A stretch of 64,000 nt of DNA from Streptomyces pactum (GCF_002005225.1 NZ_CP019724.1:3040501-3104500); one strand, 5' to 3'. Shown: positions 1 through 8,466, counted from the stretch's first letter. A program made the numbers and translations. The notes: a model not told the origin generated them from the letters alone.

Positions 1-191
1 TCATGCGCGACCTCGCCGAGTCCGGCATGACGATGGTCGTCGTCACCCACGAGATGGGCTTCGCCCGGGAGGTCGGCGACAGCCTGGTCTTCATGGACGA
101 CGGCGTGGTGGTCGAGTCGGGCAACCCGCGCGACGTCCTGACCGACCCGCAGCACGAGCGGACGAAGGCGTTCCTGTCCAAGGTCCTCTGA
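1..191 (+). CDS. Amino-acid ABC transporter ATP-binding protein, C-terminal end (partial)
   Basis: Only the last 63 or so codons lie in the window; the gene begins upstream. The residues [17 protein letters not shown] are the H-loop region (switch histidine in VTHEM) of polar amino-acid uptake ATPases of the GlnQ/GluA type, and [11 protein letters not shown] followed by a phrase like [20 protein letters not shown] is the usual C-terminus of that subfamily. It would energise import of an amino acid across the membrane with permease and binding-protein partners that are not visible here. A strong hairpin follows the stop codon. Confidence 0.85.
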   Translation, partial: MRDLAESGMTMVVVTHEMGFAREVGDSLVFMDDGVVVESGNPRDVLTDPQHERTKAFLSKVL

Positions 192-228
192 ACGCCCGCG
201 AGGCGGCGGACCGCACGACGACAGGCCG

Positions 229-258
229 AGGGGCGGTACGGAGATCCGTACCGCCCCT
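229..258. terminator. Palindromic bidirectional terminator
   Basis: Perfect 14-bp inverted repeat (aggggcggtacgga, 2-nt centre, then its complement) lying between the convergent ABC ATPase gene and the methyltransferase gene. Its position and strength suit termination in both directions. Confidence 0.7.
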
Positions 259-274
259 TCGGGCTGCTCCCGGG

Positions 275-1054
275 CTACTTGAGGGCCAGCAGCAGCGTGT
301 CCGACGGCGAGCACCACACCGGCCGCACCTCGCCGAATCCCTTCTCGCGCAGCACGCGCGCGTGCCACGCCGCCGAGGGCGTGTCACCGTCGGCGTGCTC
401 GCCGTAGATCTCGAAGCGGCGGGCCGTGGGCCCGGCGAGGACCGGGTCCTTGGCGGCGAGCTGCCACCATTGGGCCCAGTCGAGCGCGCCGTCGCGCTTG
501 GCCGCCTCCATCTGCGCGTGCCGCTGGGCGCGCTCGGCCTCGTTGATCCGTGGCGTCGTCTCGTCGATCATGTGATCCGCGTTCATGAGGACACCACCGT
601 CGCGGACCAGTTCCGCGACCTGACCGTAGAGGGCCGCGAGGGGTTCGGCGTGGAGCCAGTGCAGGGCCGTGGCGGTCAGGACGGCGTCGTAGGAGCCGTA
701 AGGCAGTCGCGCCGTCCAGTCGGGGTCCTTCAGGTCGGCGGCGACCAGGGAGACTCGTTCGTCACCCGCGAAGGTGCCCTCGGCGATGGCCAGGAGCGCC
801 GGGTCGAGGTCCACGCCGGTGCTGGTGGCCCTGGGGAACCGGGCGAGCAGCCGGGCGGTGATGGTCCCGGTGCCGCAGGCGAGGTCGAGCACCCGCGGCG
901 CGGGGCCGACCAGGGCCTCGACCATGTCCAGCATGGTCCGGAAGCGTTGCTCGCGGTCCGGCATGTACCACTCCTGCTGCCGGTCCCAGCTCACCTGCCA
1001 GGCCCGCCAGTCAGCGGCGGTCGTGATGGTAGTGGTGGTGTCCGCGTCCGTCAT
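275..1054 (-). CDS. Class I SAM-dependent methyltransferase
   Basis: A 259-residue protein with the SAM-binding motif I VLDLACGTGTITARLL near residue 56 and acidic motif II (GVDLDPALL) about 20 residues later, typical of the Methyltransf_25/UbiE-like fold. The substrate cannot be read from sequence; the WQVSWDRQQEWYMPDREQRF start resembles small-molecule methyltransferases of actinomycetes. The ATG is preceded by GGAGGGG at good spacing. The gene is divergent from the CGNR-type gene, with a 100-bp shared upstream region containing a 7-7-7 inverted repeat. Confidence 0.8.
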   Translation of the reverse strand: MTDADTTTTITTAADWRAWQVSWDRQQEWYMPDREQRFRTMLDMVEALVGPAPRVLDLACGTGTITARLLARFPRATSTGVDLDPALLAIAEGTFAGDERVSLVAADLKDPDWTARLPYGSYDAVLTATALHWLHAEPLAALYGQVAELVRDGGVLMNADHMIDETTPRINEAERAQRHAQMEAAKRDGALDWAQWWQLAAKDPVLAGPTARRFEIYGEHADGDTPSAAWHARVLREKGFGEVRPVWCSPSDTLLLALK

Positions 1055-1096
1055 CGAGCCCCTCCGTCGCGTACGAGACGTAATACCCTGGAAGCA

Positions 1097-1117
1097 CGAT
1101 CAGCCGTTACCTGATCG
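1097..1117. promoter_or_regulatory. Inverted repeat in divergent promoter region
   Basis: cgatcag, 7-nt spacer, ctgatcg: a perfect 7-bp inverted repeat inside the 100-bp gap between the divergent methyltransferase and CGNR-type genes. A dyad of this size fits a dimeric regulator operator; the neighbouring CGNR protein is an obvious but untested candidate. Confidence 0.4.
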
Positions 1118-1154
1118 CAGGCACGACCATAGAGCCCCTTCGTAAGGACTACAA

Positions 1155-1784
1155 GTGGAACTGGCCTATTACTCGGATTACGCCGTACGTCTCGTCAACA
1201 CCGAGGAACCGGCCCGGGGGCAGGACTCACTGACCTCGGTCGAGGCCGTCCGCGAGCTCTTCGGCATCAACCAGTCGGCGGCCCGGCGCGCGACGGACGC
1301 GGACGTGACCCGGTTCCGTTCGGTGCGGGGACGGCTGCGCTCGGTCTTCGAGGCGGCCGACGGCGGCGACGAGACGCTTGCCGTGGACCTCCTCAACTCC
1401 CTCCTGCTGGAGTTCCCGGTGAGCCCGCAGATCTCCGGCCACGACCACCGCGACGACGACGGCAGCCCGCTGTGGCACATGCACCTGGCGGATCATCCGT
1501 CCAACGCGACGGCCGGTTTCGCCGCCATCGCGGCGATGGGCCTGGCCTTCCACCTCACCGAGTACGGCGTGGACCGCCTGGGCCTGTGCGAGGCCTCCCC
1601 CTGCCGCAACGCCTACCTGGACACCTCCACCAACCGCTCCCGGCGGTACTGCTCCGACCGCTGCGCCACCCGTGCCAACGTGGCGGCCTACCGCGCCCGC
1701 AAGCGCCTGGAGGCGGACCGGTCGGTCAGCACCGGCCTGAGCGCCGACAGCACCCAGCGGACCACGGCGAACGGCGAGCGCTGA
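1155..1784 (+). CDS. CGNR zinc-finger / ABATE-domain protein
   Basis: A 209-residue protein beginning at GTG with AAGGA just upstream. The N-terminal part (about residues 1-130) matches the ABATE (DUF1470) ligand-binding-like fold. The C-terminus carries four cysteines, C145, C150, C166 and C170, in the order C-x4-C...YCSDRC, followed by a basic helix (ANVAAYRARKRLE). This is the CGNR zinc finger, although the name-giving CGNR tetrad reads CATR here. Family members are thought to be stress-related transcription regulators. The last 97 bp overlap the 3' end of the convergent sodX gene. Confidence 0.75.
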   Translation: MELAYYSDYAVRLVNTEEPARGQDSLTSVEAVRELFGINQSAARRATDADVTRFRSVRGRLRSVFEAADGGDETLAVDLLNSLLLEFPVSPQISGHDHRDDDGSPLWHMHLADHPSNATAGFAAIAAMGLAFHLTEYGVDRLGLCEASPCRNAYLDTSTNRSRRYCSDRCATRANVAAYRARKRLEADRSVSTGLSADSTQRTTANGER

Positions 1785-2125
1785 CCCGGCCTGAGCGGCC
1801 GGTACCGCAGCCGCGCCCTGCCGAGCACGAGCTCCCCGGGGACCACCCCGTAGTCGGTGCTGTCCCCGCCCGCGAACGCGTTGTCCCCCAGTACCCACCA
1901 GCCGGTCCCGCGCCGCTCGACGGCGCGTTTGACCACGAGGAGGTCCTGCTGGAAGGGATGCCTCAGCACGACCACGTCACCGGGCCGCACCCTGGCCCCC
2001 CAGTGCACCAGGAGCACGTCCCCGTGGTGCAGCGTGGGCACCATGGACGGCCCGGTCACCTCGGCCGGCCCGAAGGGCAGGGCCCCTCTCGCACGTTCGC
2101 TCTCCTGCGACAACTGCTCCGGCAT
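1688..2125 (-). CDS. sodX: SodX, signal-peptidase-like maturation protease for Ni-SOD
   Basis: A 145-residue S26/S24-type serine peptidase with GPSMVPT (Ser27 nucleophile), VVKRAVE (Lys66 general base) and the GDNAFAGGDSTDYG box. It lacks an N-terminal membrane anchor, unlike ordinary type I signal peptidases. The family partner is the Ni-superoxide dismutase precursor, whose short propeptide must be removed so that His1 can bind nickel; sodN lies 145 bp away, divergently. I chose the ATG at 2125 because it precedes the domain directly; the frame is open for 106 more codons upstream, into sodN. The 3' end overlaps the convergent CGNR gene by 97 bp. Confidence 0.85.
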   Translation of the reverse strand: MPEQLSQESERARGALPFGPAEVTGPSMVPTLHHGDVLLVHWGARVRPGDVVVLRHPFQQDLLVVKRAVERRGTGWWVLGDNAFAGGDSTDYGVVPGELVLGRARLRYRPLRPGQRSPFAVVRWVLSALRPVLTDRSASRRLRAR

Positions 2126-2270
2126 GACCCGGCACCTCCCCGGTCTTTCCTCCACCAGTCTCAGTCTCACCCCGGACTTTTGTCCTAAGCCCACGGGGGC
2201 ACTCGCGAAATCGGGCCTCCCAGGGAGTAATGTCCCCCCTGAGAAGACGATCACGAGGAAGGAACGCTCC

Positions 2271-2666
2271 ATGCTTTCCCGCCTGTTTGCCCCCAAGGTC
2301 ACGGTCAGCGCCCACTGCGACCTGCCCTGCGGCGTGTACGACCCGGCCCAGGCCCGCATCGAGGCGGAGTCCGTGAAGGCCGTCCAGGAAAAGATGGCCG
2401 GTAACGACGACCCGCACTTCCAGGCTCGCGCCACGGTCATCAAGGAGCAGCGCGCCGAGCTCGCGAAGCACCACGTCTCCGTGCTGTGGAGCGACTACTT
2501 CAAGCCCCCGCACTTCGAGAAGTACCCGGAGCTGCACCAGCTCGTCAACGACACCCTGAAGGCCCTGTCGGCCGCCAAGGGTTCGACCGACCCGGCGACC
2601 GGCCAGAAGGCCCTGGACTACATCGCCCAGGTCGACAAGATCTTCTGGGAGACCAAGAAGGCCTGA
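2271..2666 (+). CDS. sodN: Nickel-containing superoxide dismutase (SodN) precursor
   Basis: A 131-residue protein with a 14-residue leader (MLSRLFAPKVTVSA), then the nickel-hook HCDLPCGVYDP at residues 15-25. After leader removal, His1, Cys2 and Cys6 bind nickel and dismutate superoxide in the cytoplasm as a homohexamer. The body contains the conserved helical segments (ARIEAESVKAVQEKM, WSDYFKPPHF). The ATG has GAGGAAGGAACG upstream. A plausible -10 (TAATGT, about 2228-2233) lies 38 bp upstream of the start. The divergent neighbour sodX supplies leader processing. In S. coelicolor the 3' UTR is processed into a small RNA; see the separate entry. Confidence 0.97.
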   Translation: MLSRLFAPKVTVSAHCDLPCGVYDPAQARIEAESVKAVQEKMAGNDDPHFQARATVIKEQRAELAKHHVSVLWSDYFKPPHFEKYPELHQLVNDTLKALSAAKGSTDPATGQKALDYIAQVDKIFWETKKA

Positions 2667-2778
2667 TCTTCGATCCCGCCGTTTGACCTGCGCTTTCCCT
2701 GGTCGCTGGGTCTTCCGGTCCGCACCCGGCCCGCGGTACGCCGAGCACGGCGTCCCTGACGGACCGGGTGCGGCCTTC
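2667..2778 (+). ncRNA. sodN 3' UTR, candidate s-SodF small RNA
   Basis: Between the sodN stop codon and the next gene lies a pyrimidine-rich stretch of about 55 nt, then a strong terminator structure at 2720-2773. In S. coelicolor the sodN 3' UTR is known to be processed into an sRNA of about 90 nt (s-SodF) that blocks the Fe-SOD mRNA when nickel is plentiful. The position, length and terminator fit; the pairing with sodF cannot be tested because sodF is not in the window. Confidence 0.55.
2720..2773. terminator. sodN terminator, branched hairpin
   Basis: Outer arms ccgcacccgg / ccgggtgcgg enclose a second hairpin, acgccg-agca-cggcgt (2738-2753). It is followed by ccttcttt on the plus strand. 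It sits between convergent sodN and the acetyltransferase gene. Confidence 0.75.
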
Positions 2779-2854
2779 TTTCACCGCCTCCTGCACGGAC
2801 TCGCGGACCCGGAAGCCGGCCTGGACGCCCGGTTCACGTAGCAGCGCGTCGCGG

Positions 2855-3502
2855 TCAGGCGGTCGCCGGTGTCCGGGGTTCGCGCCACATCGGCCACATC
2901 CGGGGGCCGTCCGGCAGGTCCAGGGGCCGGCCGGTGAACTCGAAGCCGAGGCGCTCGTACAGCCCCCGGCCGCGGGCACTGCTGGCCTCCAGGTACGCGG
3001 GCAGCCGCTCGCGGTCGCAGCGTTCCAGGACCGCTTCGATGAGCGCGGTGCCCAGGCCCTCGCCCTGCCGTCCGGGCAGGACGCCGATCATCCACAGGTA
3101 CTCGTGGGCCCGGCCGTACGGGTGGATGCCCTCCGTCAGCCGGGCTATCAGCTCGACTCGCTCGTTGTCCGGGTCGACCGCCTCGCGCACCTGGACGGAG
3201 CCGTCCTCGGCCCCGCCGCCGGTGTCACCGCCGGTGTCACCGCCGGGCTCGTCGCCGGTGTGCCCGTCCGCCGGCACGGGCAGCCACAGGGCGCAGGCCG
3301 CGCCGTCCTCGGTGAGATCGATGCGCCCGTCGGCCAGCACGGCGTCGGTGAAGGCCGCCATGAGCCGATGGTGCGTCCGGCGGCGGTACTCCTCGTCGGG
3401 AAAGACCCAGCCGCTCACCGGATCGTCCTGGAAGGCCTCGTCCAGCAGCCGCACGACCAGCTCCCGGTCGCCCTCCCCCGCCGTCCGGATCACCACACCC
3501 AT
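2855..3502 (-). CDS. GNAT-family N-acetyltransferase
   Basis: A 215-residue acetyl-CoA-dependent acetyltransferase. The acetyl-CoA pyrophosphate loop is GVLPGRQGEGLGTALIEAVL (motif A, Q/RxxGxG/A), followed by YLEASSARGRGLYERLGFEFTGRPLDLP near the C-terminus (motif B). A low-complexity acidic insert GDEPGGDTGGDTGGG interrupts the first half. The substrate is unknown. I start at ATG 3502 because GGGGCGGG precedes it; an in-frame GTG at 3529 is possible but lacks a clear ribosome binding site. Confidence 0.8.
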   Translation of the reverse strand: MGVVIRTAGEGDRELVVRLLDEAFQDDPVSGWVFPDEEYRRRTHHRLMAAFTDAVLADGRIDLTEDGAACALWLPVPADGHTGDEPGGDTGGDTGGGAEDGSVQVREAVDPDNERVELIARLTEGIHPYGRAHEYLWMIGVLPGRQGEGLGTALIEAVLERCDRERLPAYLEASSARGRGLYERLGFEFTGRPLDLPDGPRMWPMWREPRTPATA

Positions 3503-3784
3503 GTCCCGCCCGCCCCTTCGGCTCAACACCGCTCGTCCGTACGGCGGTTGAGCCTAGCCGCAGATGCCGGCGGAGGCGGGCGCCGGTCGGCGGCCCCCGG
3601 CCGTACGGCCGTACACCGGAAGGGGGCGGGCCCCGCACACCGTGGGGAAGTGCGGGACCCGCCGAACCGGAGCCCTCGGCGGTGCGGCCGTACGTCGGTC
3701 AGGTCCGTACGGTCCTGCACGGGCTCCGGGGTCTTGCGCGGCCGGCCGGGCGTCGCGCGCTCGCCGGGCCGGCCAGGGTGGCCG

Positions 3785-4951
3785 TCAGGCGCTGCGCCGG
3801 GTCACGAACTCGGCCAGCGCGAGCAGGCCGCCCGCCGCCTCCGGGTCGCGCACGGCCCGGGCCAGCTCCTGTACGGCCCGGGCCATCCGGTCGGCCGCCT
3901 GGACCTGCGCCCAGTCCCGGCCACCCGCCCGCTCCACGGCCAGTGCGGTGCGCTCCAGGTCCTCCTCGCCCTCCTCGTACGGCGCCGCGTACAACTCGGC
4001 GAGTTCGGCGGCGGCCGGGGTGCCGGAGGTGAGGGCGGCGACCACCGGCAGCGACTTCTTGCGGGCGGCCAGGTCCGCGCCGGCCGGCTTGCCGGTACGG
4101 CGCGGGTCGCCCCATATGCCGATGACGTCGTCGATGAGCTGGAAGGCGAGGCCCGCCTCGCGGCCGAAGGCGTCCAGGGCCTCGACGTCCTCGGCGGCGG
4201 CTCCGGCGTACAGCGCGCCGAGGGCGCAGGCGCATCCCAGCAGGGCGCCGGTCTTGGCCTCGGCCATGGCGAGCGTCTCGTCGAGGGTGACCTCGCCCGG
4301 GGCGCGCCGCTCCATGGCCGTGTCCGCGTGCTGGCCCTCGCAGAGTTCCATGACGCAGTCGGCGAGCCGGGCGGCGGCCGCCGGCGACGCCGGGTGGGGG
4401 TCGGCGGCGAGCAGCCGCAGGGCCAGCGCCTGGAGGGCGTCCCCGGCGAGGATCGCGTCGGCGTCGCCGAACACGGTCCACGCGGTGGGGCGGTGGCGCC
4501 GGGTGGTGTCACGGTCCATCACGTCGTCGTGCAGCAACGTGAAGTTGTGGACCAGCTCCACCGCCGCCGCGGCCCGCGCCGCCGCCGTCCGCGCCCCGGG
4601 TCCGCCGAGCGCGGCGGCCGAGGTGAGGACGAGCGCCGGGCGGATCGCCTTGCCCGCGTTGCCCCCCGCGGGCGTGCCGTCCGCGTGCTGCCAGCCGAAG
4701 TGGTAGAGCGCGATCCGGCGCATCGAGGCGGGCAGTGACGCGATGGCGGAGCGCAGTTCGGGGTCGACCGACGCCCGGGACTCCCGCAGGAGCACCGTCG
4801 CCTCGTGTCCGTCGGGCCCCGCCGGCCCCTGCCCGTCGGACAACGCCCCCGGCTTCTTCGGCCCCTGCTCCCGCTGCGTGCCGATGTGCCCGTGCCTTTC
4901 CAGCGTCCCGGCGGGGCGACGCGCCTCGGTGGCGTGCCGAGCCTCTGTCAT
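3785..4951 (-). CDS. Polyprenyl diphosphate synthase, likely cargo of the family 2B encapsulin
   Basis: A 388-residue isoprenyl diphosphate synthase with first Asp-rich motif LLHDDVMDRDTTRRHRPTAW and a second motif FQLIDDVIGIWGD, which binds Mg-diphosphate during chain elongation of IPP onto allylic diphosphates. GKAIRPALVL and the ARKKSLP loop are also typical. The first 60 or so residues are Gly/Pro/charged, probably disordered, and absent from ordinary FPP/GGPP synthases. Such tails carry the encapsulation signal in family 2 cargo proteins. It lies 87 bp downstream of and co-directional with the shell gene. The start ATG has a near-ideal GGGGGAGGTGA. Product chain length cannot be read with confidence. 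Confidence 0.9.
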   Translation of the reverse strand: MTEARHATEARRPAGTLERHGHIGTQREQGPKKPGALSDGQGPAGPDGHEATVLLRESRASVDPELRSAIASLPASMRRIALYHFGWQHADGTPAGGNAGKAIRPALVLTSAAALGGPGARTAAARAAAAVELVHNFTLLHDDVMDRDTTRRHRPTAWTVFGDADAILAGDALQALALRLLAADPHPASPAAAARLADCVMELCEGQHADTAMERRAPGEVTLDETLAMAEAKTGALLGCACALGALYAGAAAEDVEALDAFGREAGLAFQLIDDVIGIWGDPRRTGKPAGADLAARKKSLPVVAALTSGTPAAAELAELYAAPYEEGEEDLERTALAVERAGGRDWAQVQAADRMARAVQELARAVRDPEAAGGLLALAEFVTRRSA

Positions 4952-5038
4952 GGACTCACCTCCCCCATTCGCCCGTCTCCGCACCCCCGGGGTGTACCCG
5001 CCCGGGAGGGCGGGGACACGGCGTTCGGGAGACCGGCG

Positions 5039-6445
5039 TCACTGCCAGCGGCCGATCTCGACGTTCTCCAGGACGCCGAGCGCGTCGGGTACGAGGACCG
5101 CGGCCGAGTAGTAGGCCGTGACCAGGTACTTGATGATGGCCTGCTCGTTGATGCCCATGAAACGCACCGACAGACTCGGCTCGATCTCGTCGGGGATTCC
5201 GGTGGCACGGAGGCCGATGACGCCCTGGTCCTGTTCGCCGGTGCGCATCGCGATGATCGAGGACGTACGGGCCTCGGTGACCGGGATCTTGTTGCAGGGG
5301 TAGATCGGCACACCCCGCCAGGTCGGGATGCGGTTGCCCGCGATGTCGATCGTCTCGGGGACGAGCCCGCGCTTGTTGAGCTCCCGGCCGATCGCGGCGA
5401 TCGCGCGCGGGTGGGCGAGGAGCAGCTTGGTGCCGCGGCGGCGGCTCAGCAGCTCGTCCAGGTCGTCCGGGCCCGGCACGCCGTCGTGCGGCTGGATCCG
5501 CTGGTCGTACTCGCAGTTGTGCAGCAGGCCGAACTCGCGGTTGTTGACGAGCTCGTGCTCCTGACGTTCTTTCAGCGCCTCGACCGTCAGCCGGAGCTGC
5601 TGCTCGGTCTGGTTCATCGGCTGGTTGTAGAGATCGGCCACGCGGGAGTGGATGCGCAGCACGGTCTGGGCGACGCTCAGTTCGTACTCGCGGGGCCGGG
5701 CGTCGTAGTCGACGAAGGTGTGCGGGATGTCCGGCTCGCCGCTGTGACCGGCGGAGAGGTCGATCGCCTTCTCGCCGAGCCGGTTGGTGCGCTGCTCCGG
5801 GATCGAGCGCCGCTCCTCGAGGTGCGTGCGCAGTGATTCCGCGCGCTCCGCGACCTGCTCCACCTCCTGGCGGGGCAGCACGAGCACCGTGCAGGCGGTG
5901 ACGGTGCGGGCGGTGTACTCCCAGATGGCGTCCCCGTCGAGCAGCGCCTGGTCACCGAAGTAGGCGCCGTCGGCCAGGACCCCGAGCACCGCGTCGTCGC
6001 CGTAGGGGCCGGTGCCGACCTTCTCCACCTTGCCGTGCGCCAGCAGGTAGACCTCGTCGGCCTGGCCGCCGAACGAGGCGATCACCTCGCCCGGGCCGAA
6101 CTCACGCTGCTCACAGCGCTGCGCGAGTTCCGAGAGCACCTCCTCGTCCTCGTACGACCGCAGGGCCGGCAGCTCGCCCAGTTCGGCGGGGATGACCTCG
6201 ACCCGGTCGCCGGTCTTCACGAACGTCACCCGGCCGTCGCCGACGGCGAAGGTCATGCGCCGGTTCACCCGGTACGTGCCGCCCTGGATGTCCACCCACG
6301 GAAGCGTGCGCAGCAGCCAGCGGGAGCTGATCTCCTGCATCTGAGGAACGGACTTGGTCGTGGTGGCCAGGTTCCGCGCGGCCGCCGTGCCAAGACTCTG
6401 CTGCGGCCTGGCCTGCTCGGTGCGGACCTCTTCGCCTACCGACAT
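5039..6445 (-). CDS. Family 2B encapsulin nanocompartment shell protein with cyclic-nucleotide-binding domain (EshA-like)
   Basis: A 468-residue protein. An N-terminal arm (about 1-90) is followed by a Crp/cAMP-type domain (about 90-210), with the phosphate-binding-cassette-like stretch [20 protein letters not shown] and a preceding [20 protein letters not shown]. The rest (about 215-468: [79 protein letters not shown]) is the HK97-fold shell region found in EshA/MMPI-type proteins, now classed as family 2B encapsulins. These self-assemble into virus-like shells that hold an enzyme cargo, here presumably the polyprenyl synthase encoded next. The cassette lacks the usual Arg of true cAMP sites (DAIWEYTA in place of a canonical RAA), so ligand binding is uncertain. 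Confidence 0.92.
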   Translation of the reverse strand: MSVGEEVRTEQARPQQSLGTAAARNLATTTKSVPQMQEISSRWLLRTLPWVDIQGGTYRVNRRMTFAVGDGRVTFVKTGDRVEVIPAELGELPALRSYEDEEVLSELAQRCEQREFGPGEVIASFGGQADEVYLLAHGKVEKVGTGPYGDDAVLGVLADGAYFGDQALLDGDAIWEYTARTVTACTVLVLPRQEVEQVAERAESLRTHLEERRSIPEQRTNRLGEKAIDLSAGHSGEPDIPHTFVDYDARPREYELSVAQTVLRIHSRVADLYNQPMNQTEQQLRLTVEALKERQEHELVNNREFGLLHNCEYDQRIQPHDGVPGPDDLDELLSRRRGTKLLLAHPRAIAAIGRELNKRGLVPETIDIAGNRIPTWRGVPIYPCNKIPVTEARTSSIIAMRTGEQDQGVIGLRATGIPDEIEPSLSVRFMGINEQAIIKYLVTAYYSAAVLVPDALGVLENVEIGRWQ

Positions 6446-6762
6446 AAGGAATTGCCCTCCCGGTCATGCCGGACGGCTGCGCCCGGCATCGATGTGCGTG
6501 AACCAGCCTTCCTCACGGAGAGTGCCGGTGCTATTACCCGAAAGAGCGGGAATGGATCAACGATGACCGGGGCAGAGAGGGGCAGCCCGTTCGGGTTCGC
6601 GGTTTCTTGTCGGTATCTGTTCAAAACTGTCGGTCGGGACGGGGTTGTCCGGATCGGATCGCACACGGACCGAACAGGTACTAGCGAGCACTCCGCTTAG
6701 GTACAAGCTCCCTACGAGGCGAACGCGCCGGGCGGTCGTCGCGCAGCGTGAAGGAGTCGGCC
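6446..6762. other. Divergent intergenic region, encapsulin / amidase
   Basis: 317 bp with no supportable gene. It should hold the promoters of the encapsulin unit (minus) and the amidase gene (plus). The stretch 6590-6700 is relatively AT-rich for this genome, with loosely matching arms ctgttc...cggtc and gaccgaacag, but I see no clear operator or terminator. Confidence 0.5.
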
Positions 6763-7353
6763 GTGGCGTCACCCATGTCCGCGAGCAGTTTCCTCAAGAC
6801 ACTGAAGGCGGAGGGCCTCACCGTCGTCCAGGTCGGCGACTGGCGGGACCACAACCGCAATCACAAAGGTCCCTGGGGACCCGTGCACGGCGTGATGATC
6901 CACCACACGGTCACCAAGGGCAGCGCGCGGACCGTGGAGATCTGCCGCAAGGGTTACGAAGGCCTGCCGGGGCCACTGTGCCACGGGGTCATCACCAAGG
7001 ACGGCAAGGTCCACCTGGTCGGGTACGGCCGGGCCAACCACGCCGGGCTCGGTGACGACGACGTGCTGCGCGCGGTGATCGCGGAGAAGGGGCTGCCCCG
7101 GGACAACGAGGCGAACACCGACGGCAACCGGCACTTCTACGGCTTCGAGTGCGAGAACCTGGGCGACGGCGACGATCCCTGGCCGACGGCGCAGTTGGAG
7201 GCGATCGAGCGGGCCGCCGCCGCGGTCTGCCGCCGCCACGGGTGGAACGAACGATCCGTCATCGGCCACCTCGAATGGCAGCCGGGGAAGGTCGATCCGC
7301 GGGGGTTCACGATGGCGTCGATGCGGGGACGGATCCGGGACCGGCTGAAGTGA
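6763..7353 (+). CDS. N-acetylmuramoyl-L-alanine amidase (Amidase_2/PGRP fold)
   Basis: A 196-residue type 2 amidase that would cut the bond between MurNAc and L-Ala in peptidoglycan. The zinc-site signatures are VMIHHTVT (first His), LCHGVITKDGKVHLVG, GYGRANHAG and HLEWQPGKVDPRGF, the last with the C-terminal His and the K/D residues of phage-endolysin relatives. There is no signal peptide, so it may be released by lysis, work by another route, or be of phage descent. I begin at GTG 6763 because GAAGGAG sits 6 nt upstream; an upstream ATG-free extension would lack this site. Confidence 0.85.
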   Translation: MASPMSASSFLKTLKAEGLTVVQVGDWRDHNRNHKGPWGPVHGVMIHHTVTKGSARTVEICRKGYEGLPGPLCHGVITKDGKVHLVGYGRANHAGLGDDDVLRAVIAEKGLPRDNEANTDGNRHFYGFECENLGDGDDPWPTAQLEAIERAAAAVCRRHGWNERSVIGHLEWQPGKVDPRGFTMASMRGRIRDRLK

Positions 7354-7389
7354 CGTGTCCGCTGTGCGCCGCGGCGTGACAATGGCGGG

Positions 7390-8298
7390 GTGACCGGCAC
7401 CGACACCCGCGGCCTCGCCGCCCTGCGCCCCCGCCTGCCCTCTCCTGTGCAGGAGGTCGCCGACGAGCGGTTCGGACGTCGCGGTGTCCGCCTGCTGCTG
7501 AAGCGGGACGATCTCATCCACCCCGAGCTGGTCGGCAACAAATGGCGCAAACTCGCACCGAATCTCACCACGGCGGACGGCCGTACCGTCCTCACGTTCG
7601 GTGGCGCCTACTCCAACCACCTGCGCGCCACGGCCGCCGCCGGCCGGCTGCTCGGCCTGTCCACCGTGGGCGTGGTCCGCGGCCAGGAACTGGCCGGCCG
7701 GCCGCTCAATCCCTCGCTGGCCCGGTGCGCGGCCGACGGCATGCGGCTGCACTTCGCCGACCGCTCGGCGTACCGCCGCAAGGCCGAACCGGAGATCCTG
7801 GCGGCCCTCCTGCGTGCGGCGGACGCCGAGGGCGCGGTCGTCGTCCCCGAGGGCGGCAGCAACCCGGAGGCAGTCCGCGGCTGCCGGGCCCTCGGCGAGG
7901 AGCTGGGCGAGCACGCCGACGTGGTCGCGCTCGCCTGCGGCACCGGCGGCACGCTCGCCGGGCTGGCCGCCGGCCTCCCGCCGGGCCGCCGGACGCTCGG
8001 GATACCCGTCCTCAAGGGCGGCTTCCTGGCCGACGACATACGGCGGCTCCAGGTCCGTGCCTTCGGCGGGCTCCGCGGCACCTGGAGCCTCGACGACCGC
8101 TTCCACCACGGCGGCTACGCCCGCACCACTCCGGAGCTCGACTCCTTCGCCGAAGACTTCGAACACCGCCACGGCCTCCCCGTGGAGCGCGTCTACGTCG
8201 CCAAGATGCTCCACGCCCTGCTCACGCTCGCCGAGGAGGGCGCCTTCCCGCGTGGCACGGCCCTGGCGGCCGTCATCACCGGCCGCCCCTTCCCCTGA
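7390..8298 (+). CDS. PLP-dependent enzyme, ACC deaminase / D-cysteine desulfhydrase family
   Basis: A 302-residue fold-type II PLP enzyme. KRDDLIHPELVGNKWRKL contains the internal-aldimine lysine in the NK context of this family; TFGGAYSNHLRATAAAG is the phosphate/carboxylate loop and ACGTGGTLAGLAAGL binds PLP phosphate. Substrate choice between 1-aminocyclopropane-1-carboxylate and D-cysteine cannot be made here; D-cysteine desulfhydrase-like is more common in streptomycetes. GTG start 37 bp after the amidase gene. Confidence 0.8.
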   Translation: MTGTDTRGLAALRPRLPSPVQEVADERFGRRGVRLLLKRDDLIHPELVGNKWRKLAPNLTTADGRTVLTFGGAYSNHLRATAAAGRLLGLSTVGVVRGQELAGRPLNPSLARCAADGMRLHFADRSAYRRKAEPEILAALLRAADAEGAVVVPEGGSNPEAVRGCRALGEELGEHADVVALACGTGGTLAGLAAGLPPGRRTLGIPVLKGGFLADDIRRLQVRAFGGLRGTWSLDDRFHHGGYARTTPELDSFAEDFEHRHGLPVERVYVAKMLHALLTLAEEGAFPRGTALAAVITGRPFP

Positions 8299-8466
8299 GC
8301 GGACGACGGACCCCGCCAGGCGTCGGGGGCGCCGCAGGGCCTCGTGGTCCCGCGTGCGGTACACCGCCGAACCGGCCGCCGCCGGCCTTCGGCCCCGGCG
8401 CACCCGGCCCCCGGCCGGCCCACGACCGGCGGGTCCCGGCGCCCTCGCGGAGTGGGACGCCTACCC

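Noticed and set aside
2768..4738. 656-codon plus-strand frame opposite the acetyltransferase and polyprenyl synthase
   Set aside because: The minus strand carries conserved active-site motifs; the plus-strand frame carries none.
6763..7353. Amidase gene as part of a prophage
   Set aside because: Although endolysin-like, it stands alone among core genes with no other phage gene, integrase or attachment repeat.
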